A DNA stretch of 64,000 bases from Laburnicola sp. R22_1 (GCA_014281115.1 JACONQ010000003.1:1612001-1676000); one strand, 5' to 3'; positions 24,001-36,102 are shown, counted from the stretch's first letter. The notes: generated by a model from the sequence alone, not told the origin. Numbers and translations are program-made.

Positions 24001-24899
24001 TAGTTATAAGCGTGCTTTTATTAATCTAGTATAATGTAAGAAAGCAATTAGGCTTAATTATTAAATAGGTTAAATTGCTATAATAAGGATACTAGGTGCT
24101 ACATACTACCTATACAGCAGTAGCCCTAAGAGCGCGCTAGTATTACCTAATTAGGACTAGTGTGTAGGGCCGAATTAACGTTAGGCCGACTAGATTAGAT
24201 TAACGTTGGGCCAACTAGAGGTCTAATAGGCTAATAGACAACAATCTCTAATAACTAACAACCTTTCTTATAGTATATAAAATACTTCTTTAGTCTTATA
24301 TAAATATTATTTAATTAGAATCTAAATTGCGATAATAATAGTATAAATTGTTCGCGAAATTCTTATTTGCAAGGGGCTAGTAGTCTGCCTCTTTATATAG
24401 AAAAGTTATATTTGCGATTAGTATAGTATATATTAACCTCTTATAGGTACTAATTAGATTAGCAATTAATTGCAACTTAGATTAATATATAGAGATTAGC
24501 AAATAGAGCTTTATAAATAGACTTAGGGGTAAATATAGCCTACTCTAGTTCTAGGTATCTATAGTATGCTTATATAATAGTAGTATAGAGAGGAATTTTC
24601 CTAGTAAAGTCTATACCTAATACTCTCTATGCAAAGGTAAGCCTATTAATTATTACCTCTAGAACTTTGTATAAACTCTTATTAGGGTTCTTACGCTAGT
24701 ATTATGTAAAAGTTATTATAGTTTAGTCTATCTAATACTAGTTATAGTTAATAGTAGTGTTAAAGTAACTATTAAGTGCTTTGTATAAGCACTTTTATAA
24801 TTATCTAGGGTGGATAGTATAAAAGTAATACTATGCCGCACAGCTAGTAAAGATATCTAGGTATTAATTCTTAGCAATATCTAGGCGTTTGTATAAATT

Positions 24900-25802
24900 T
24901 ATAAAGATTCTAGTCTTATCTACTAAAATATTATATAGAGCTCTAGTATAGTTGTTATCCTTATTCTATATCTTTTAAAATTAGATTATCTTATTAGCTA
25001 GAATTCTCTAAGGGGGTAGGTTATACTTAGGTAGAAGTTTATATAGGTTAGATTATAGTATAGGCTTAGTTAGTATAGATTAGTATAGTGCCTATAATTT
25101 ATATTTAACTAGTGGTGGTTCTATTCTATATAATATTTAATAATTGTAAGTAGGTGGACAGAATAGTAGTTGGATACTATATACAAAGAGTAGTAAGTTA
25201 TTTAATTATTTATACAAATAAAATTGTCCTTAGTACTTATATAAAGATTTTCTTAAGATGTCTATAGAGACCTATAGCTGTGTAGGTACCTATAGTAGTA
25301 GTGGCTTACTCTATTTAGGTTTGTGCAATAGTCTAACTAGCTTAGATGTCTTTAAGATTAGCCTTAGTGTTTGCGTATAAGGAGTTAAGTAGGCTAGTAA
25401 GAGTAGTAATATATAAATAACATCTATATTATTTTAGGCTACTTTATATAGTTTACTAGCACTTATAGCTCTAGCGTCTATTCTTAGTATAATGCCCTTT
25501 TCTCCTAGAACTGCAATAAGCTCTCTCCTAAACGTATAGTTTAACTTTAAAAAATAGTATTCTTTCTATTCTTTAAAGTCTTCCTAGAATAATTCTAAAA
25601 AAGCTATCCCTTTTTAGTATAACACATAATAATTAGCAATAGTACATACTGCGTATAATTGCATTTCTAATAGAGAGAAATTATCTACTAGGCTAATCTT
25701 ATCCTTCTAGTACTTAGATCTTATTCTCTTACATAGTGTTGCCTTTAATATTCCTATCCCTTTAGTATACTTATTATATAGTCTAGTATATTTAGGCATA
25801 TT

Positions 25803-25835
<33 letters not shown>

Positions 25836-25870
25836 AGAGGCTTTGTGCAAAGTAGTAGTAGGGGTAGTTA
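24900..25870 (-). pseudogene. Retrotransposon gag-like relic
   Basis: The minus strand gives a long low-stop stretch (for example FSLLEMQLYAVCTIANYYV, YTFRRELIAVLGEKG, SIDILRKSLYKY). This looks like a gag or capsid region of a fungal LTR element, without a zinc knuckle that I can see. It lies next to the right LTR, where gag would be for a minus-oriented element. The assignment is by position and style, not by a diagnostic motif. Confidence 0.35.
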
Positions 25871-26269
25871 TTACGTAACTAGTCCATTTAATAGGTTAGT
25901 TATATAGAAAGTTACGCTTTCTTAGGGTTTGTTATCTAACTATATATTTATATAGTTACTAGTAGTATACTTAGTGTACTATCTTCTCTTAAATCTTGTA
26001 TAGTAGTAATATCTACTTACTAACTTAATAAAAGAGTTAATTTACTATTTCTATAAATAAGAATAGGTTTTATATATCTTATATAATCGCTTCCTTTATT
26101 TTATGTAGTAGTAATAGTTACTTACTAACTCTATAAAGGTTTAATCTACTATCCTCTTACGTATAAAGAATAGAGTATAATAAAATAAATTATACAGCTA
26201 ATAATAACTTATATAATTTAGTATTACTCTTACTAATTTGTAGTTAAGAGTTAGTTAACTACTAATTAG

Positions 26270-26556
26270 TATTAAATAGGCTCTATAGCTAGCTATACAG
26301 ACATTAATATCTAATACTTTATATTAGTAAGTATAGAGAGTGCATAGAATAATTATATAAGAAAAGAAAATAATATAATAGAACTAACTTAGTATTAATT
26401 GCTTGTCTTTGGAGAGGGTGCGGATAAAAAGGAGAAGATCCTATAGCGCATAGGCTACAGCGCATAGGCATTACGTAGTTCTCACATAATGCTATTATGC
26501 GGCAATATTAAAACCTCAACACTCTTAGATGCCCTTGCCCGTATAGTGTATAGATA
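26270..26556. repeat. Right LTR (287 bp)
   Basis: Direct repeat of 12361-12646, followed immediately by AAAGT, the same pentamer that precedes the left LTR. It retains more CG and CA dinucleotides than its partner (for example around 26450-26545), so it escaped part of the RIP damage. Confidence 0.85.
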
Positions 26557-27099
26557 AAAGTCTTCCTTAATATTAAGTTACGTAGTGCGCAGAAGGCCTA
26601 GATAAAGCACTACTATAATAATATACTTAACTTACCTACTTTTACTAACTAGAAGCTTCTTTAGTAAGAGTTATAAAAGTATAAAAAGTTATTAGAGTAG
26701 AAGAGTAATAGAAAGTTAAGCGTTAAAATTAATAAAAATAACTTAACACTGCACTAAAACTTATAATAGTGGTCTAAGCGCGCTCTATGTAATTTTTTAT
26801 CTTAGTAGCTTTATTATTCTTTAATGTATCTAAAGCACTTTTTATAGTATTTTTATTTTGCTAAGACTAAAATTTATCTATAAAATTTATAATTTTAGTA
26901 AATCTTACTTTTATACACTTTAATTTACTATAAATCTTATAACATAGGCCTAATAACTAATACTAGTATACTTTATTAATTTCTTAATACTAAGCTTTTG
27001 CCTATTAACTTGCCTACCTCTTTCTTTATCTACTTAATTACTTAACTATATATAACTCTATAAGCAGTTATATACTACTTTTATATATTCTCTACTATA

Positions 27100-28200
27100 T
27101 AGTCTTACTACTTCTTTATTCTAGATTCTCTAGCGTTAAGATCCTAGTTAGTTTTAATATTACAATATAGGTACTCTAAGCTCTTATCCTTATACTCCCT
27201 ATTTTATTAAGATTCTTATTAACTTTATACACTAAATTAATAAGGTTATAAAGGGTAGCTAGGGCGTATATAAGCTTAACCTAAGTCTTAATATTAAACT
27301 TATATAGCCTTTTAAAAATCCACTAGCGTCTTTTAAAAATACTAAAATAATACTCTGTAATATTTCTTAGGCTTAAATAGTAGTAATTAAATAACTCCTA
27401 TAGCGTCTTTAAGCTTATACTAACCTTATAAATCTCTTAAAGATAGTACTATACACTATAATATAGTACTATTATATTATTACTATTAACGTACCTAGTA
27501 TTAGTAATAAAGTACTTGCGTAGAGGAGCTATAAAGCCTTTATCCTAAGCGCTTTTTAGCACCCTACTATTATGCGCGCTATTCTTCTACCTAGGTAATA
27601 TATATATAAAGTTTATATTAAAATTAATAATAATAAGAATATTTTATATAAGGTTTTTATAGCAATTTTAATAACCCTTTTAGTCTATAGTAGACATATA
27701 AATTATAATCTAAGTACTATCTAGAGCTCTAATATAGTCCTTAAAAAATAGGTATCTTTTTAGGTTATTGTTAATCTTCTTTAGCACTTTATATATATCC
27801 TTTAGGAACTTAATAACATTCTTATATAATAGTAATAAAGTATTAAGTACCTTATAAAAATTACTATAATTATTAAAGTAATTTACCCTTATTACTAGGT
27901 TACTTACTAACTTATTATCTCTATTAAATACTCTACTTTACACTTAGTATTATGCTATAAGGCCCTATTACTACAAATATATAAAAAGGTAAGGATCTTC
28001 TTCTCTATAGAAATTCTACTATTGCTAATAAGCCTATAGAATTTTATATACTTAATAAGTATATACTATACTACTAGCTAAAGTTATATTTTCTTAAAGA
28101 GCTAAGTTAAGTTGCCTAGATAGTTATTTAGCTACTATACACCCCTCTCTTAATTATTTATTATTATTAAGTAGGATCTAACGCCTATAGGCCTAGCTTT
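27100..28200 (-). pseudogene. PIF/Harbinger DDE transposase relic
   Basis: Minus strand, read through stops and shifts: KDYIRALDSTYI (first Asp block), then AHNSRVLK, the region around LRKYFITNTRYVNS, and LSLRNITEYYFSIFKRR. This is the Harbinger nuclease order (GxxDGTHI, AHDSRVL, YYLGDAGY, LRNVVERIFGVLKRRF). It is heavily decayed and not functional. With the Myb/SANT relic at the other end it identifies the outer element class. Confidence 0.65.
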
Positions 28201-28680
28201 ATTATCTAGTTAATAGGCTAGGATAGCTATAACACTACTAAGGACCCCTACTATAACCCTTACTATAAGTTAATTTAAACAATTTAATATAGCTATATAT
28301 AATTATTAAAGTACTCTAGTATAGCTATAGGAGCCTAAGGGTAGTAGTAGCTACACTAGAGCTCTATTTAGCCTAAAAAAGTAAATAGTAGGCCTTTTTA
28401 AAGCTAGTAAAAATATTTTATTACTAAGCTCTAGTATATAAAATAGTATTTAGTACAGCTTTAAAATAGTGTTAAAAACTAATTAGAGTCCTATTTACAA
28501 CTCTATTTTGCTAAGTAATTAAACTAAAGCCAAAACAGAGCCCCTTACCGGAGGAACCAAACAGGGCCTTAGTGCCTGGTTTATCATAGCTCAAGGGACC
28601 CGGCACGCCATCTACCATCGCCTGTGGGGCCAGCGCATGCACGCCCAGTCGCCCTCGTCATGCTATTTCTACAATCCCAC

Positions 28681-30216
28681 CTACTGATATTCAGGATATG
28701 CATACACGACGTCATCCGCAGTCCCGAACCCTCCCCACCGCTTAAACTCATCTGCAAACTTCACTGCTGCTTTGAGATAGAACTGGCCCTCGTCGCCCCA
28801 TGTCTCTGACGCAACCTTCATGCACCGCAACGCTGCCGTTGTTAGCAAGCTTTGTACTTGGTACGAGGGACCAGGGCCATACCTTTCACGAAATGCGCGT
28901 CTAGCGAATGAGGCGAGTCGAGTGCTTTGTCCAAAACAAACTTCCAATTCCTGCCTTGCAGTTCATACTCGTTGATTCTGTCGAGCTTGACACCTGGTCG
29001 CATCTGCGCAATGTACACACCCAGTGTAAACAACCACCATTGCCGTACCACGCTGATGTGGAATTTCGTCGGCACCAGGGGAAGGAGAAGTCGCACAGCG
29101 TGAGACGATGTCAGCAGGTGGACGAAGAAGAAGTCAAACCTAGATTCCTCTAGTGGCTCGCTTCCAACGAGTATAGCGACCGCCGCCTGCTGTGACTCTT
29201 CGAATTGCTTCCTCGGATCCGAAAGTTCCCACGCGTTCCAGTATTCCAGAAAAGCATCTTCTCGCTCAGCGAGTACCTTGGATATGTCTCCACTGCGTTG
29301 CTTGTAGAGCCCGTCGAATCTCTGCTCTTCCTTCACTTTGTGTAGGATATCGAGTAGCGACGTCGATGAAATAGGGCTAGGCCTCGTATAGGCAGAGTCA
29401 TCGATATATTTGTGGAGAGAGTTATAGAAGCATGCGCTGAGGGCTAGGGCTTCGATCGCGACCGTTCTCGAGTTGAGCTCGTAGGCGTAACCGAGATGAA
29501 TGAGAGGATGGGCGACTAGATCGTCGTTAGCTACGCGCACGCGCAACGGAGTGCTTCTACCTACGCCCTGATATTAGCACATTGATTAGGGGCTCTTGGC
29601 CTTCGAACAGATACTCGGATAGGAGGGCCTTCCAGTCGTACCGCTTCCGGACCAATTGGTCCTCAAAGAAATCGACGAACGCCCTCTGATACCTGCAAAC
29701 GATTAGAACAGCCGCGCATACCAGGAAACACGCCCTACTCTCGCTTCCCTAGGAAGTCTCTCCAATCATCTCTTGATATCTCACCGGGCGAGTCGTGCCA
29801 TGGCTCCAGCTCTTCCGACTCCTTCTCGTATATGTTGTTCAAGTGTTGATGCGTTCCACCCAAAATGTACGCCGAGCCCAGTATCTGAATGCAAGTTTAG
29901 CAGCTAAAACCAAGTGCCTTTCAGTTACACCTACGTGTGGTGCGTGGTTGTGGAATTGTAGGTTGTGGTATATTATAGAGTAGTTCGCATGGTTCGCCTT
30001 CAAAAGGTGCTTCAGCGTTCGCGGTCGCTTTTCGGCAGCTGTCTCGACGTCGTGCGTCTCCACAGGAGCAATATCGATGGATTGATACTCCTTGCCATCG
30101 GAGCTCAAGAAAGCCGGAAGCTTCAAAGATGGGAGACTGAACATGCTGGGAAGGTTGAGGAGCGCAAAGCTTGTGTCGGATTGCGGGGAAGCTGTAAGTG
30201 GTGAGATGATGCTCAT
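28681..30216 (-). CDS. Questin oxidase-like protein (AflY/GedK family, DUF4243)
   Basis: Five exons on the minus strand (30216-29935, 29884-29739, 29692-29565, 29515-28883, 28832-28681; introns 46-50 nt) give 446 residues. The N-terminal region has the family block LLKANHANYSIIYHNLQFHN. It continues with LGSAYILGGTHQHL, then AHPLIHLGYAYELNSRTVA and a C-terminal KAAVKFADEF. Family members (AflY in aflatoxin and GedK in geodin biosynthesis) are linked to Baeyer-Villiger-type cleavage of anthraquinone or xanthone intermediates without an obvious flavin motif. The actual substrate here is unknown and no polyketide synthase is in the window. The 49-nt intron at 29516-29564 was chosen because it removes a frame change and rejoins SGLAHPLIHLG. 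The gene ends only about 110 bases from the transposon island. Confidence 0.85.
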
Positions 30217-30569
30217 GTTGGCCTGTGCGTCGCAATGATGCCATATTCGGCGCTATTTCACGGCATTTATTACACGTTTCGTAATTGAAGGACCGCACAG
30301 AGCACGGCGTAAGGATACCTAGATGTATTCGTGCAGTACTTGCACATGTTGCCCATTGAAAGTACATTGTCTATCATGTTCTGTGAGACTGTAGCATACG
30401 TTTAGAAATTATCGCTTGGGACGACCCATATTGCATGCCACTGGAAAGTGACCGTTTAGCATATATGCCGTCCTTTCGATTGAAGCCTACACGAGACCAT
30501 GAGGGCTTTCCCTAAACTCGACTATTGTCTCGCCAACAAAGTCACTTGTGCCTTAGGATGGTAATTTGC
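30217..30569. other. Intergenic region
   Basis: About 350 bases between two minus-strand genes. It should contain the questin oxidase-like promoter and the alpha-tubulin 3' flank. I see no other feature. Confidence 0.5.
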
Positions 30570-32276
30570 TTAGTACTCGCCCTCATCGACACCCTCATCG
30601 TCCAGAGAGTCCGCGGCAACTTCTTCGTAATCCTTTTCCAGCGCAGCCAGATCCTCCCGAGCTTCGGAAAACTCACCCTCCTCCATACCTTCACCAACAT
30701 ACCAGTGGACAAACGCACGCTTAGAGTACATGAGATCGAACTTGTGGTCGAGGCGAGACCAAGCTTCGGCGATAGCGGTGGTGTTACTAAGCATAGCAAC
30801 ACTGCGGTCGACGGAGGCGAGCTCGCTGCCGGCTGGGCTGATGGGTCTGTACGTTGATTAGGGCGAGCCGCAAGACAAGGTACGAATGACTCACTTGGTG
30901 TAGTTGATACCGAGCTTGAAGCCGGTAGGGCACCATTCAACCAAGTTGAAGGATGACTTCGCCTTGAGCTGCGCAGCTGCTACTGAGCAGTCTCGAGGGA
31001 CAATGTCTCCACGGTAGAGAAGAGCGACGGCCATATACTTTCCATTGCGCGGGTCGCAAACGACCATTTGGTTGTTGGGCTCGAAGCCTGCTCATGTTAG
31101 TAGTGGGCAGACTACGCGGATGGAACAACATACACTGGAAGGTCAGGTCGGAAACCTTGAAGCTCTCGTGCGAGCTCTTCTTGGCCGAGATGACAGGGGC
31201 GTAGCTGATGAGCGGGTAGTGGATACGCGGATAGGGGACCAGATTGGTCTGGAACTCGTTGAGGTCGACATTGAGCGCACCGTCGAATCGCAGACTAGAG
31301 GTGATGGAGCTGACGACTTGTGCAATCAGACGGTTGAGGTGCTCGTAGTCGGGGCGGGGAATATCCAAGTTGCGGCGGCAGATGTCGTACACGGCTTCGT
31401 TATCGACAAGGAAAGTGCAGTCGGAGTTCTCAATTGTGCTGTGGGTGGAAAGGACAGCATTATAGGGCTCCACGACGGAGGTCGAGACGCGAGGTGCAGG
31501 GTATACAGCGAACTCGAGCTTGCACTTCTTGCCGTAGTCGGTAGAGAGACGTTCGAGGAGGAGAGCACCGAAGCCAGACCCGGTTCCGCCACCAAATGAG
31601 TGAAAGATCAGGAAGCCCTGAAGCGACGAGCAGTTGTCTGTCTACGTCAGTAACCGAATGAGTTGTCCATCATGCCAAGTAACTCTACCAGCAACGCGTC
31701 GGATGCGGTCAATGACGCTATCGACCATCTCCTTGCCAATGGTGTAGTGACCGCGGGCATAGTTGTTGGCAGCATCCTCCTTGCCGCTGATCAGGAGCTC
31801 GGGGTGGTACAGCTGACGGTAGGCGCCGGTGCGGATCTCGTCGATCGGGGAGGGGTCCAAGTCGACGAAGATAGAACGCGGCACGTACTTTCCGCTTCCC
31901 GTTTCCGTGAAGAAGGTCTCATAGGAACCTCCCTCGGCGATTTCCTTGGCGTCGGGGTCAGGGCGACCATCAGCCAGCAGGCCATGCTCTAGCAGGTACC
32001 TAGAGCGTCCGGTCAGTCGACGACGCGCATGCGGTGGCGGGTGAGCGCGCGTACAGTTCCCAAGCACTGTTACCGAGCTGGACACCGGCCTGGCCGATGT
32101 GGAGGTGGCAGATCTGTGTGCACGAGATGGTTAGCAAAGTCCTCGACGCAAGAATGGATCTCCCAGTCGAATTGGGACCCCCCGGCTCTCTAGGCAGCCA
32201 GGAGAAGCCACCCTCCTCGGTCCGTCTCAAGTAAACAGACCGGCGCGGGGGTGAATATACATACCTCTCCTCGCAT
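30570..32276 (-). CDS. tubA: Alpha-tubulin
   Basis: Six exons (32276-32265, 32113-32055, 31999-31689, 31637-31134, 31087-30895, 30846-30570) encode 451 residues, the normal length. The first exon is only four codons (MRGE) and is followed by a 151-nt intron, an early-intron pattern common in fungal tubulin genes. Hallmarks are [11 protein letters not shown], the GTP-binding glycine loop [30 protein letters not shown], and the acidic tail ending in EGEY with a C-terminal tyrosine. The protein pairs with beta-tubulin to form microtubules for mitosis and hyphal transport. The sequence is well conserved with no lesion. Many fungi have a second alpha-tubulin gene, so the paralogue assignment is uncertain. 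Confidence 0.97.
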
Positions 32277-33129
32277 GGTGAGTGCTCTTCGGCGCTGTAT
32301 CGAACAGGCGGGTGAAGAAAATAGGGAGGGTGCGTGGTCGGGGGCGTTCGTGGTCGTGTACTGCCGTCTACGAAGGTATGCAACGAAGCGGTGAGCTGCT
32401 GTGCTGTGGGTTTAGCGGGGCAGTGTGTTTATCTAGTTTGGCGTGCCGTTGGCGAGATGGCCAGTGCAGCCGAGCTGGACCAACAACACGTGATTGGAAC
32501 TTCACCCGGGCACCTAGGCACCTACATATATGTACCTTGAAACTTTTCAGGCACCGACTCATCCACGGACTACGGGTGCGCCGGCCCCCGTCTTCTTGGC
32601 GCGCCTAGAGATTCCAACGCGTTTTGGACGCGTCAATGCGCCGTACGTTTGTTCTTATCCACAGTGCAGAATGGCCCGACCTACTATTCATATTTTTGGA
32701 AGCTGATGGTCCCGCTGTTTGCTCAGTTTATCTCGCTCGATCGACTGCTTTGTAGTACGGTACATACAGGTGACGATTATGCCGTCTAATTATGCCTGGA
32801 AAAGATCGTAGCCCACTACCAATTGAGCGGGTCTCAACGCCAAACATGCCTCCAGACCATGCATAAATGCTTGGTACATCTAAACTGCTACTATCCTGCT
32901 GAAAGGAAACAAAATAAGACCCAGGAAAGAACTTTTCAAGTGCAGCATTGAGCCAACAGTTACCGTCCTCTCTACGTTTGCAATACTCGGGCCTAATGGC
33001 AAGATATTGGAAAACGCACGGCCATATTTCCGAATATCTTGCTGTTAGAGCCGAGTACGTATCCTGGAATAACACACGGCACAGAAACTTTGCAGCCGCC
33101 GCCAAGAGGTCTAGTCGCACGGACTCACC
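32277..33129. other. Intergenic region with a 30-bp imperfect inverted repeat
   Basis: About 850 bases between alpha-tubulin and the MscS-type gene. It should hold the tubulin promoter (near 32.28-32.6 kb) and the channel gene's 3' flank. A 130-codon minus-strand frame at 32728-33120 has no recognisable domain and overlaps the inverted repeat at 32984-33058, so I do not call it a gene. Confidence 0.5.
32984..33058. repeat. Imperfect inverted repeat, arms about 30 bp
   Basis: The left arm 32984-33013 (TACTCGGGCCTAATGGCAAG...) pairs with the right arm 33027-33058 with a few mismatches and one bulge. The core GCAAGATATT/AATATCTTGC is perfect. It lies 70-145 bases past the stop codon of the channel gene, so it could form a hairpin in that 3' UTR or be a small decayed insertion. 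Confidence 0.7.
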
Positions 33130-36102
33130 TCAGCGGAGCCGCTTCATCTCGTAGTTGTCTGTTTGTGCACGTGTAGGTGAATGAAATGCGCGATCTGTAC
33201 TTTGTGACTGTGGAAGGGCGCCAGAGCTCTGCGCTGGACGTGCCTCGTCGGCGCTTGATCTCACCGCCCGTGGGCTCAGTAACCCGGAACGCGGATCAAG
33301 CTTTTCTTTGCTCTCACCGGAATCGTACCCGTTTTCTGGGATGTCTGCCATGGCAGACTCCTCGTCCTGGCGGCGACTGCGGCCGAAGAAACGGTTCCTA
33401 TGATTGCTGCGCTCGGGTGCCAAAGTGCTGTCTGTATTCACACGTTGCAGGCGATTAGATTGGTGGCCAGGGCGAGAGGAGATCGAGGTAGAACGTCCCA
33501 CCTCATTCGAGGAGCGGCATTCCTGCGAGTTCCGAGACCGAGATGGAGATGTGACTCTGACAACGGTAGCTCTCTGCTGGGCTGAAAGCTCCCTATCCTC
33601 AAACACGTCGCTTTGAACGTCACTGTAGTTCACGTCTCTCATGCCCAGCGAAAAGTCGACACGGCGACCCATCGCTGCCATAGACTCCCCACGAGCACGA
33701 CTTCCTGTACGGAGAATGGATTGGCGTCGATTGGAAGACCCCCTGAGATCGGCTGCGCCATCTGCCGTGGCAGGAGGTGGCACCAAAGGCTCGTCCTGGG
33801 CCTGCTCATGAAGCATACCACCAGGGTTGTCAGGTGTACCGTTATGACCCATGCCAGGTGTAGGTTGGTGAGGAAGGTTCTGAAGATACATGGGGAAGGA
33901 CTCCTTTTGACCAGGATATCGCATACGGGGCCCTTCGATGCCGCACTCTTGCATTGAAATCATCAACGCACAGATGAACTTATTCCGGCGCTGCAGACGG
34001 AGCAACTCGTTCTGCCAATTCGACTTGTAAAAGAATACGACGTTCAGTGTAAGCGAGTGAACCTCTGTGACTTGCTTCAACTCAGTAAGAATTTTAGACC
34101 CGTACTCCCGCTTTTCAGCTGTGACAAACTCCAGCAGCCGTCGGCGCAGTGAATCGATCTGTTCGAGAGTTGTACCGAATTTGATGACGACTGGTACCGC
34201 CTCTGCAAGAGCACCAGACCTGCGTTGATTGAGAATGAACAGCGTGTTCAAGTAGCTATTTGGTGCCTGCACAACGTGGCCTTCCATCTTCTTGAACTCC
34301 GTGTATAGTAATGCAATTTCCTTCACGAAGTAGTCATCGCCGAGGCCAGCTGCTCCAGTGTTGCCGTAGATCGTAACACGGTCTCCGACATCGAACGGAT
34401 GTTTTACGAAAACGAAAACGACGGACTGCAGAAACTCTTGCGCGGTGGCTGAAAACAACCAGGATAGTGCGAGAATCGTGGAGCCAGCAGAAGTAAGAAC
34501 ACCTGCAGCAGAGGTCGAGATGAGCGAGATGAAAACGAGGATAGTGATAACGACAACGATAAACAAGAACACATTGTCAAGCTTGCTGACCACAGAGTCG
34601 AGATCTTTCAAGGACGCAGTTATAGACTTGCGCTCGCAACCGATTTCAACGCAAACGGCTTCTAACTCTGCCATGGAGATATCACCGTTCATGTCTTTAT
34701 CGAACATGGAGAAAGCAGCGTCCGCCTCGTCCTTATTATCGAAAGCATTTTTCAAGTCATCTGGGTGCACGGTTTCCATCTCTGGACGAGCGAAGGTTCG
34801 ATAAAGTCGTCGAGCTAGCACCTGGCCACCACTCGTACTGCCAAGAAGCACAAGAACGACCTGATTTGGGTGACTACTCGCAGTGATTTGACGGCCGGTA
34901 AAATCTCCTGCGACCTTCCCGGCAATGTCTCCAAATTTGTTGAACGCCTCTTTAGTGTTCTTCTGTGCTTCTTTGACAAATTGGCCTGGAGTACGAGCAC
35001 CCGACACTGTACCAGTCTCAAATTCCGAATCTTCCATAGCGATCTTCTCCTTCGAATACTTGTACAGTTTGGCCAAGCTGCCAATCTGGAATTTGTTCAA
35101 CTCGATTCTGTCGGCGTAGGTGCGCAAGTGGAAGCTGATGGCGATGAGTTGAATGATAATCTTTTCGATGAAGTTGAGAGTTATGCCAACCAAGAACGAG
35201 ACCAGGACCTTATTCATAACCTCTTCCCAATGCTTCGTGGTGGTATCACCGTCAACGTGGTTGTTCTTCATCGTGGGGAGAAAGGAGATCTCTATAGCAA
35301 GCCACCAGAAAAATAAAGTGGCCGGGAGTTCAAGCTGTTTGCCCATGTCCCGCCATTTTTTGGCGTTGTTCGTGAAAAGGCTCGAGATAAGACCGATAGG
35401 CCAAGGTAAGCATTTGGCTAGCAATCTGCCAGCCCAAAGGGTCAACCATACAATCTCCAGCCATACGCAAAACCACATCATACTAACGCCACCGACAGAG
35501 GCATCCTTGAACAGTAACGCTCCAAGCAGCAATGGCACAAGGATAATAAGTACCAGGGGAGTGATGTAGGTGAAGTATCGGATCAACCAGCTCGCGTTAT
35601 GGATCTTCTTAAAGATGCGGGAAGCCCTGGTCGAAGGATTCTCTGGCGGCTTGTAGATAGCAGTTCTTTCGTGTAACGGGTTGGTAGCCGCATCAAATTC
35701 GTCTACGGGGTCCTCCCTACGTGACCGCTGTCGGCGCATAGATCGAGATGTCGACTGTCCTCTCTCCAATTCTTCTTTATGGGAAATCTCACGCTCGGCT
35801 TGGAGCATGGCTAGCTCATCATCTAAGCGACTAGCTTGCTCGCGATTGTGTGAAGGTGACCGCAGCGAACCGGGCGGGCCAAGAACGGTATCAACCGTCA
35901 AATGGCTACCGGCTCGCATTCTGCCCGTTCTAGGTTCATGCTCCTTGTTTGAGTTCTGCCGACTCAAGTCTTCGCCCACAAATGTGCCATCGTCGTCGGA
36001 AGATCGCTGTCGGTGGGCGGTCGCGGGAGGTACGTGGGTAGGTACGTGGGTATCGCTGTCCATGTCGTACGTCGGCTCTGGCTGCTCAAGGGGAGAGACC
36101 AT
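33130..36102 (-). CDS. MscS-family mechanosensitive channel with EF-hand
   Basis: Single exon, 990 codons. The N-terminal 165 residues are hydrophilic and Ser/Arg-rich. Membrane segments begin near residue 170 ([20 protein letters not shown]) and continue through about 330. A canonical EF-hand loop, [12 protein letters not shown], lies near residue 465. Next come a hydrophobic segment ([19 protein letters not shown]) and the MscS pore and beta domain ([30 protein letters not shown]). The C-terminal 250 residues are disordered. This is the layout of fungal Msy1/Msy2-type channels, which sit in the ER or cortical ER and control calcium release and volume after hypo-osmotic shock. Ligand and location are inferred from the family. 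No lesion is visible. The low intron content contrasts with neighbouring genes. Confidence 0.93.
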   Translation of the reverse strand: MVSPLEQPEPTYDMDSDTHVPTHVPPATAHRQRSSDDDGTFVGEDLSRQNSNKEHEPRTGRMRAGSHLTVDTVLGPPGSLRSPSHNREQASRLDDELAMLQAEREISHKEELERGQSTSRSMRRQRSRREDPVDEFDAATNPLHERTAIYKPPENPSTRASRIFKKIHNASWLIRYFTYITPLVLIILVPLLLGALLFKDASVGGVSMMWFCVWLEIVWLTLWAGRLLAKCLPWPIGLISSLFTNNAKKWRDMGKQLELPATLFFWWLAIEISFLPTMKNNHVDGDTTTKHWEEVMNKVLVSFLVGITLNFIEKIIIQLIAISFHLRTYADRIELNKFQIGSLAKLYKYSKEKIAMEDSEFETGTVSGARTPGQFVKEAQKNTKEAFNKFGDIAGKVAGDFTGRQITASSHPNQVVLVLLGSTSGGQVLARRLYRTFARPEMETVHPDDLKNAFDNKDEADAAFSMFDKDMNGDISMAELEAVCVEIGCERKSITASLKDLDSVVSKLDNVFLFIVVVITILVFISLISTSAAGVLTSAGSTILALSWLFSATAQEFLQSVVFVFVKHPFDVGDRVTIYGNTGAAGLGDDYFVKEIALLYTEFKKMEGHVVQAPNSYLNTLFILNQRRSGALAEAVPVVIKFGTTLEQIDSLRRRLLEFVTAEKREYGSKILTELKQVTEVHSLTLNVVFFYKSNWQNELLRLQRRNKFICALMISMQECGIEGPRMRYPGQKESFPMYLQNLPHQPTPGMGHNGTPDNPGGMLHEQAQDEPLVPPPATADGAADLRGSSNRRQSILRTGSRARGESMAAMGRRVDFSLGMRDVNYSDVQSDVFEDRELSAQQRATVVRVTSPSRSRNSQECRSSNEVGRSTSISSRPGHQSNRLQRVNTDSTLAPERSNHRNRFFGRSRRQDEESAMADIPENGYDSGESKEKLDPRSGLLSPRAVRSSADEARPAQSSGALPQSQSTDRAFHSPTRAQTDNYEMKRLR

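Larger units (their letters stand above)
12361..26556 (-). mobile_element. LTR retrotransposon inserted in the Harbinger element, with nested relics
   Basis: Two direct repeats (12361-12646 and 26270-26556) bound the element. Each begins TATTAAATAGG (a RIP-altered TG start) and ends AGACA or AGATA. The five bases before the left repeat (12356-12360) and after the right repeat (26557-26561) are both AAAGT, a perfect target-site duplication. Pol-type relics inside read on the minus strand, so the element probably points that way. At 14.2 kb it is far longer than a typical retrotransposon because other elements (a pogo relic and probably a Ty3/gypsy element) are inserted in it. Which pol belongs to these LTRs is unresolved: the gag-like relic near the right LTR and the copia-like pol near the left LTR would fit one interrupted copia-type element. 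Confidence 0.8.
11011..28568. mobile_element. RIP-degraded PIF/Harbinger-type transposon (outer element of nested island)
   Basis: The left end starts GGCCCTGTTTGGTT at 11011, and the right end is its reverse complement, ending at 28568. Both ends stay relatively G+C-rich. A TTA lies directly after the right end (28569-28571). On the left, TTA is at 11006-11008, two bases before the repeat. PIF/Harbinger elements duplicate TWA, so this fits with a small end asymmetry. Inside are the two protein relics expected of the class: a Myb/SANT-like protein near the left end and a Harbinger DDE transposase on the minus strand near the right end. Everything between about 11.1 and 28.5 kb is extremely TA-rich, with stops where CAG/CAA/TGG codons would be, as RIP produces. 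An LTR retrotransposon splits the element. Confidence 0.75.

Noticed and set aside
11100..28500. CRISPR-like or phage-like arrays in the repeat-rich island
   Set aside because: There are no regularly spaced repeats. The repetition is TA-rich texture from RIP and one LTR pair in a eukaryotic genome.
29516..29570. Apparent frameshift in the questin oxidase-like gene
   Set aside because: A 49-nt GT-AG intron with a CTAAC branch site explains the frame change and restores the conserved junction, so no lesion is needed.
32728..33120. 130-codon minus-strand frame after the MscS-type gene
   Set aside because: It has no recognisable domain, overlaps an inverted repeat and lies in the expected 3' UTR.
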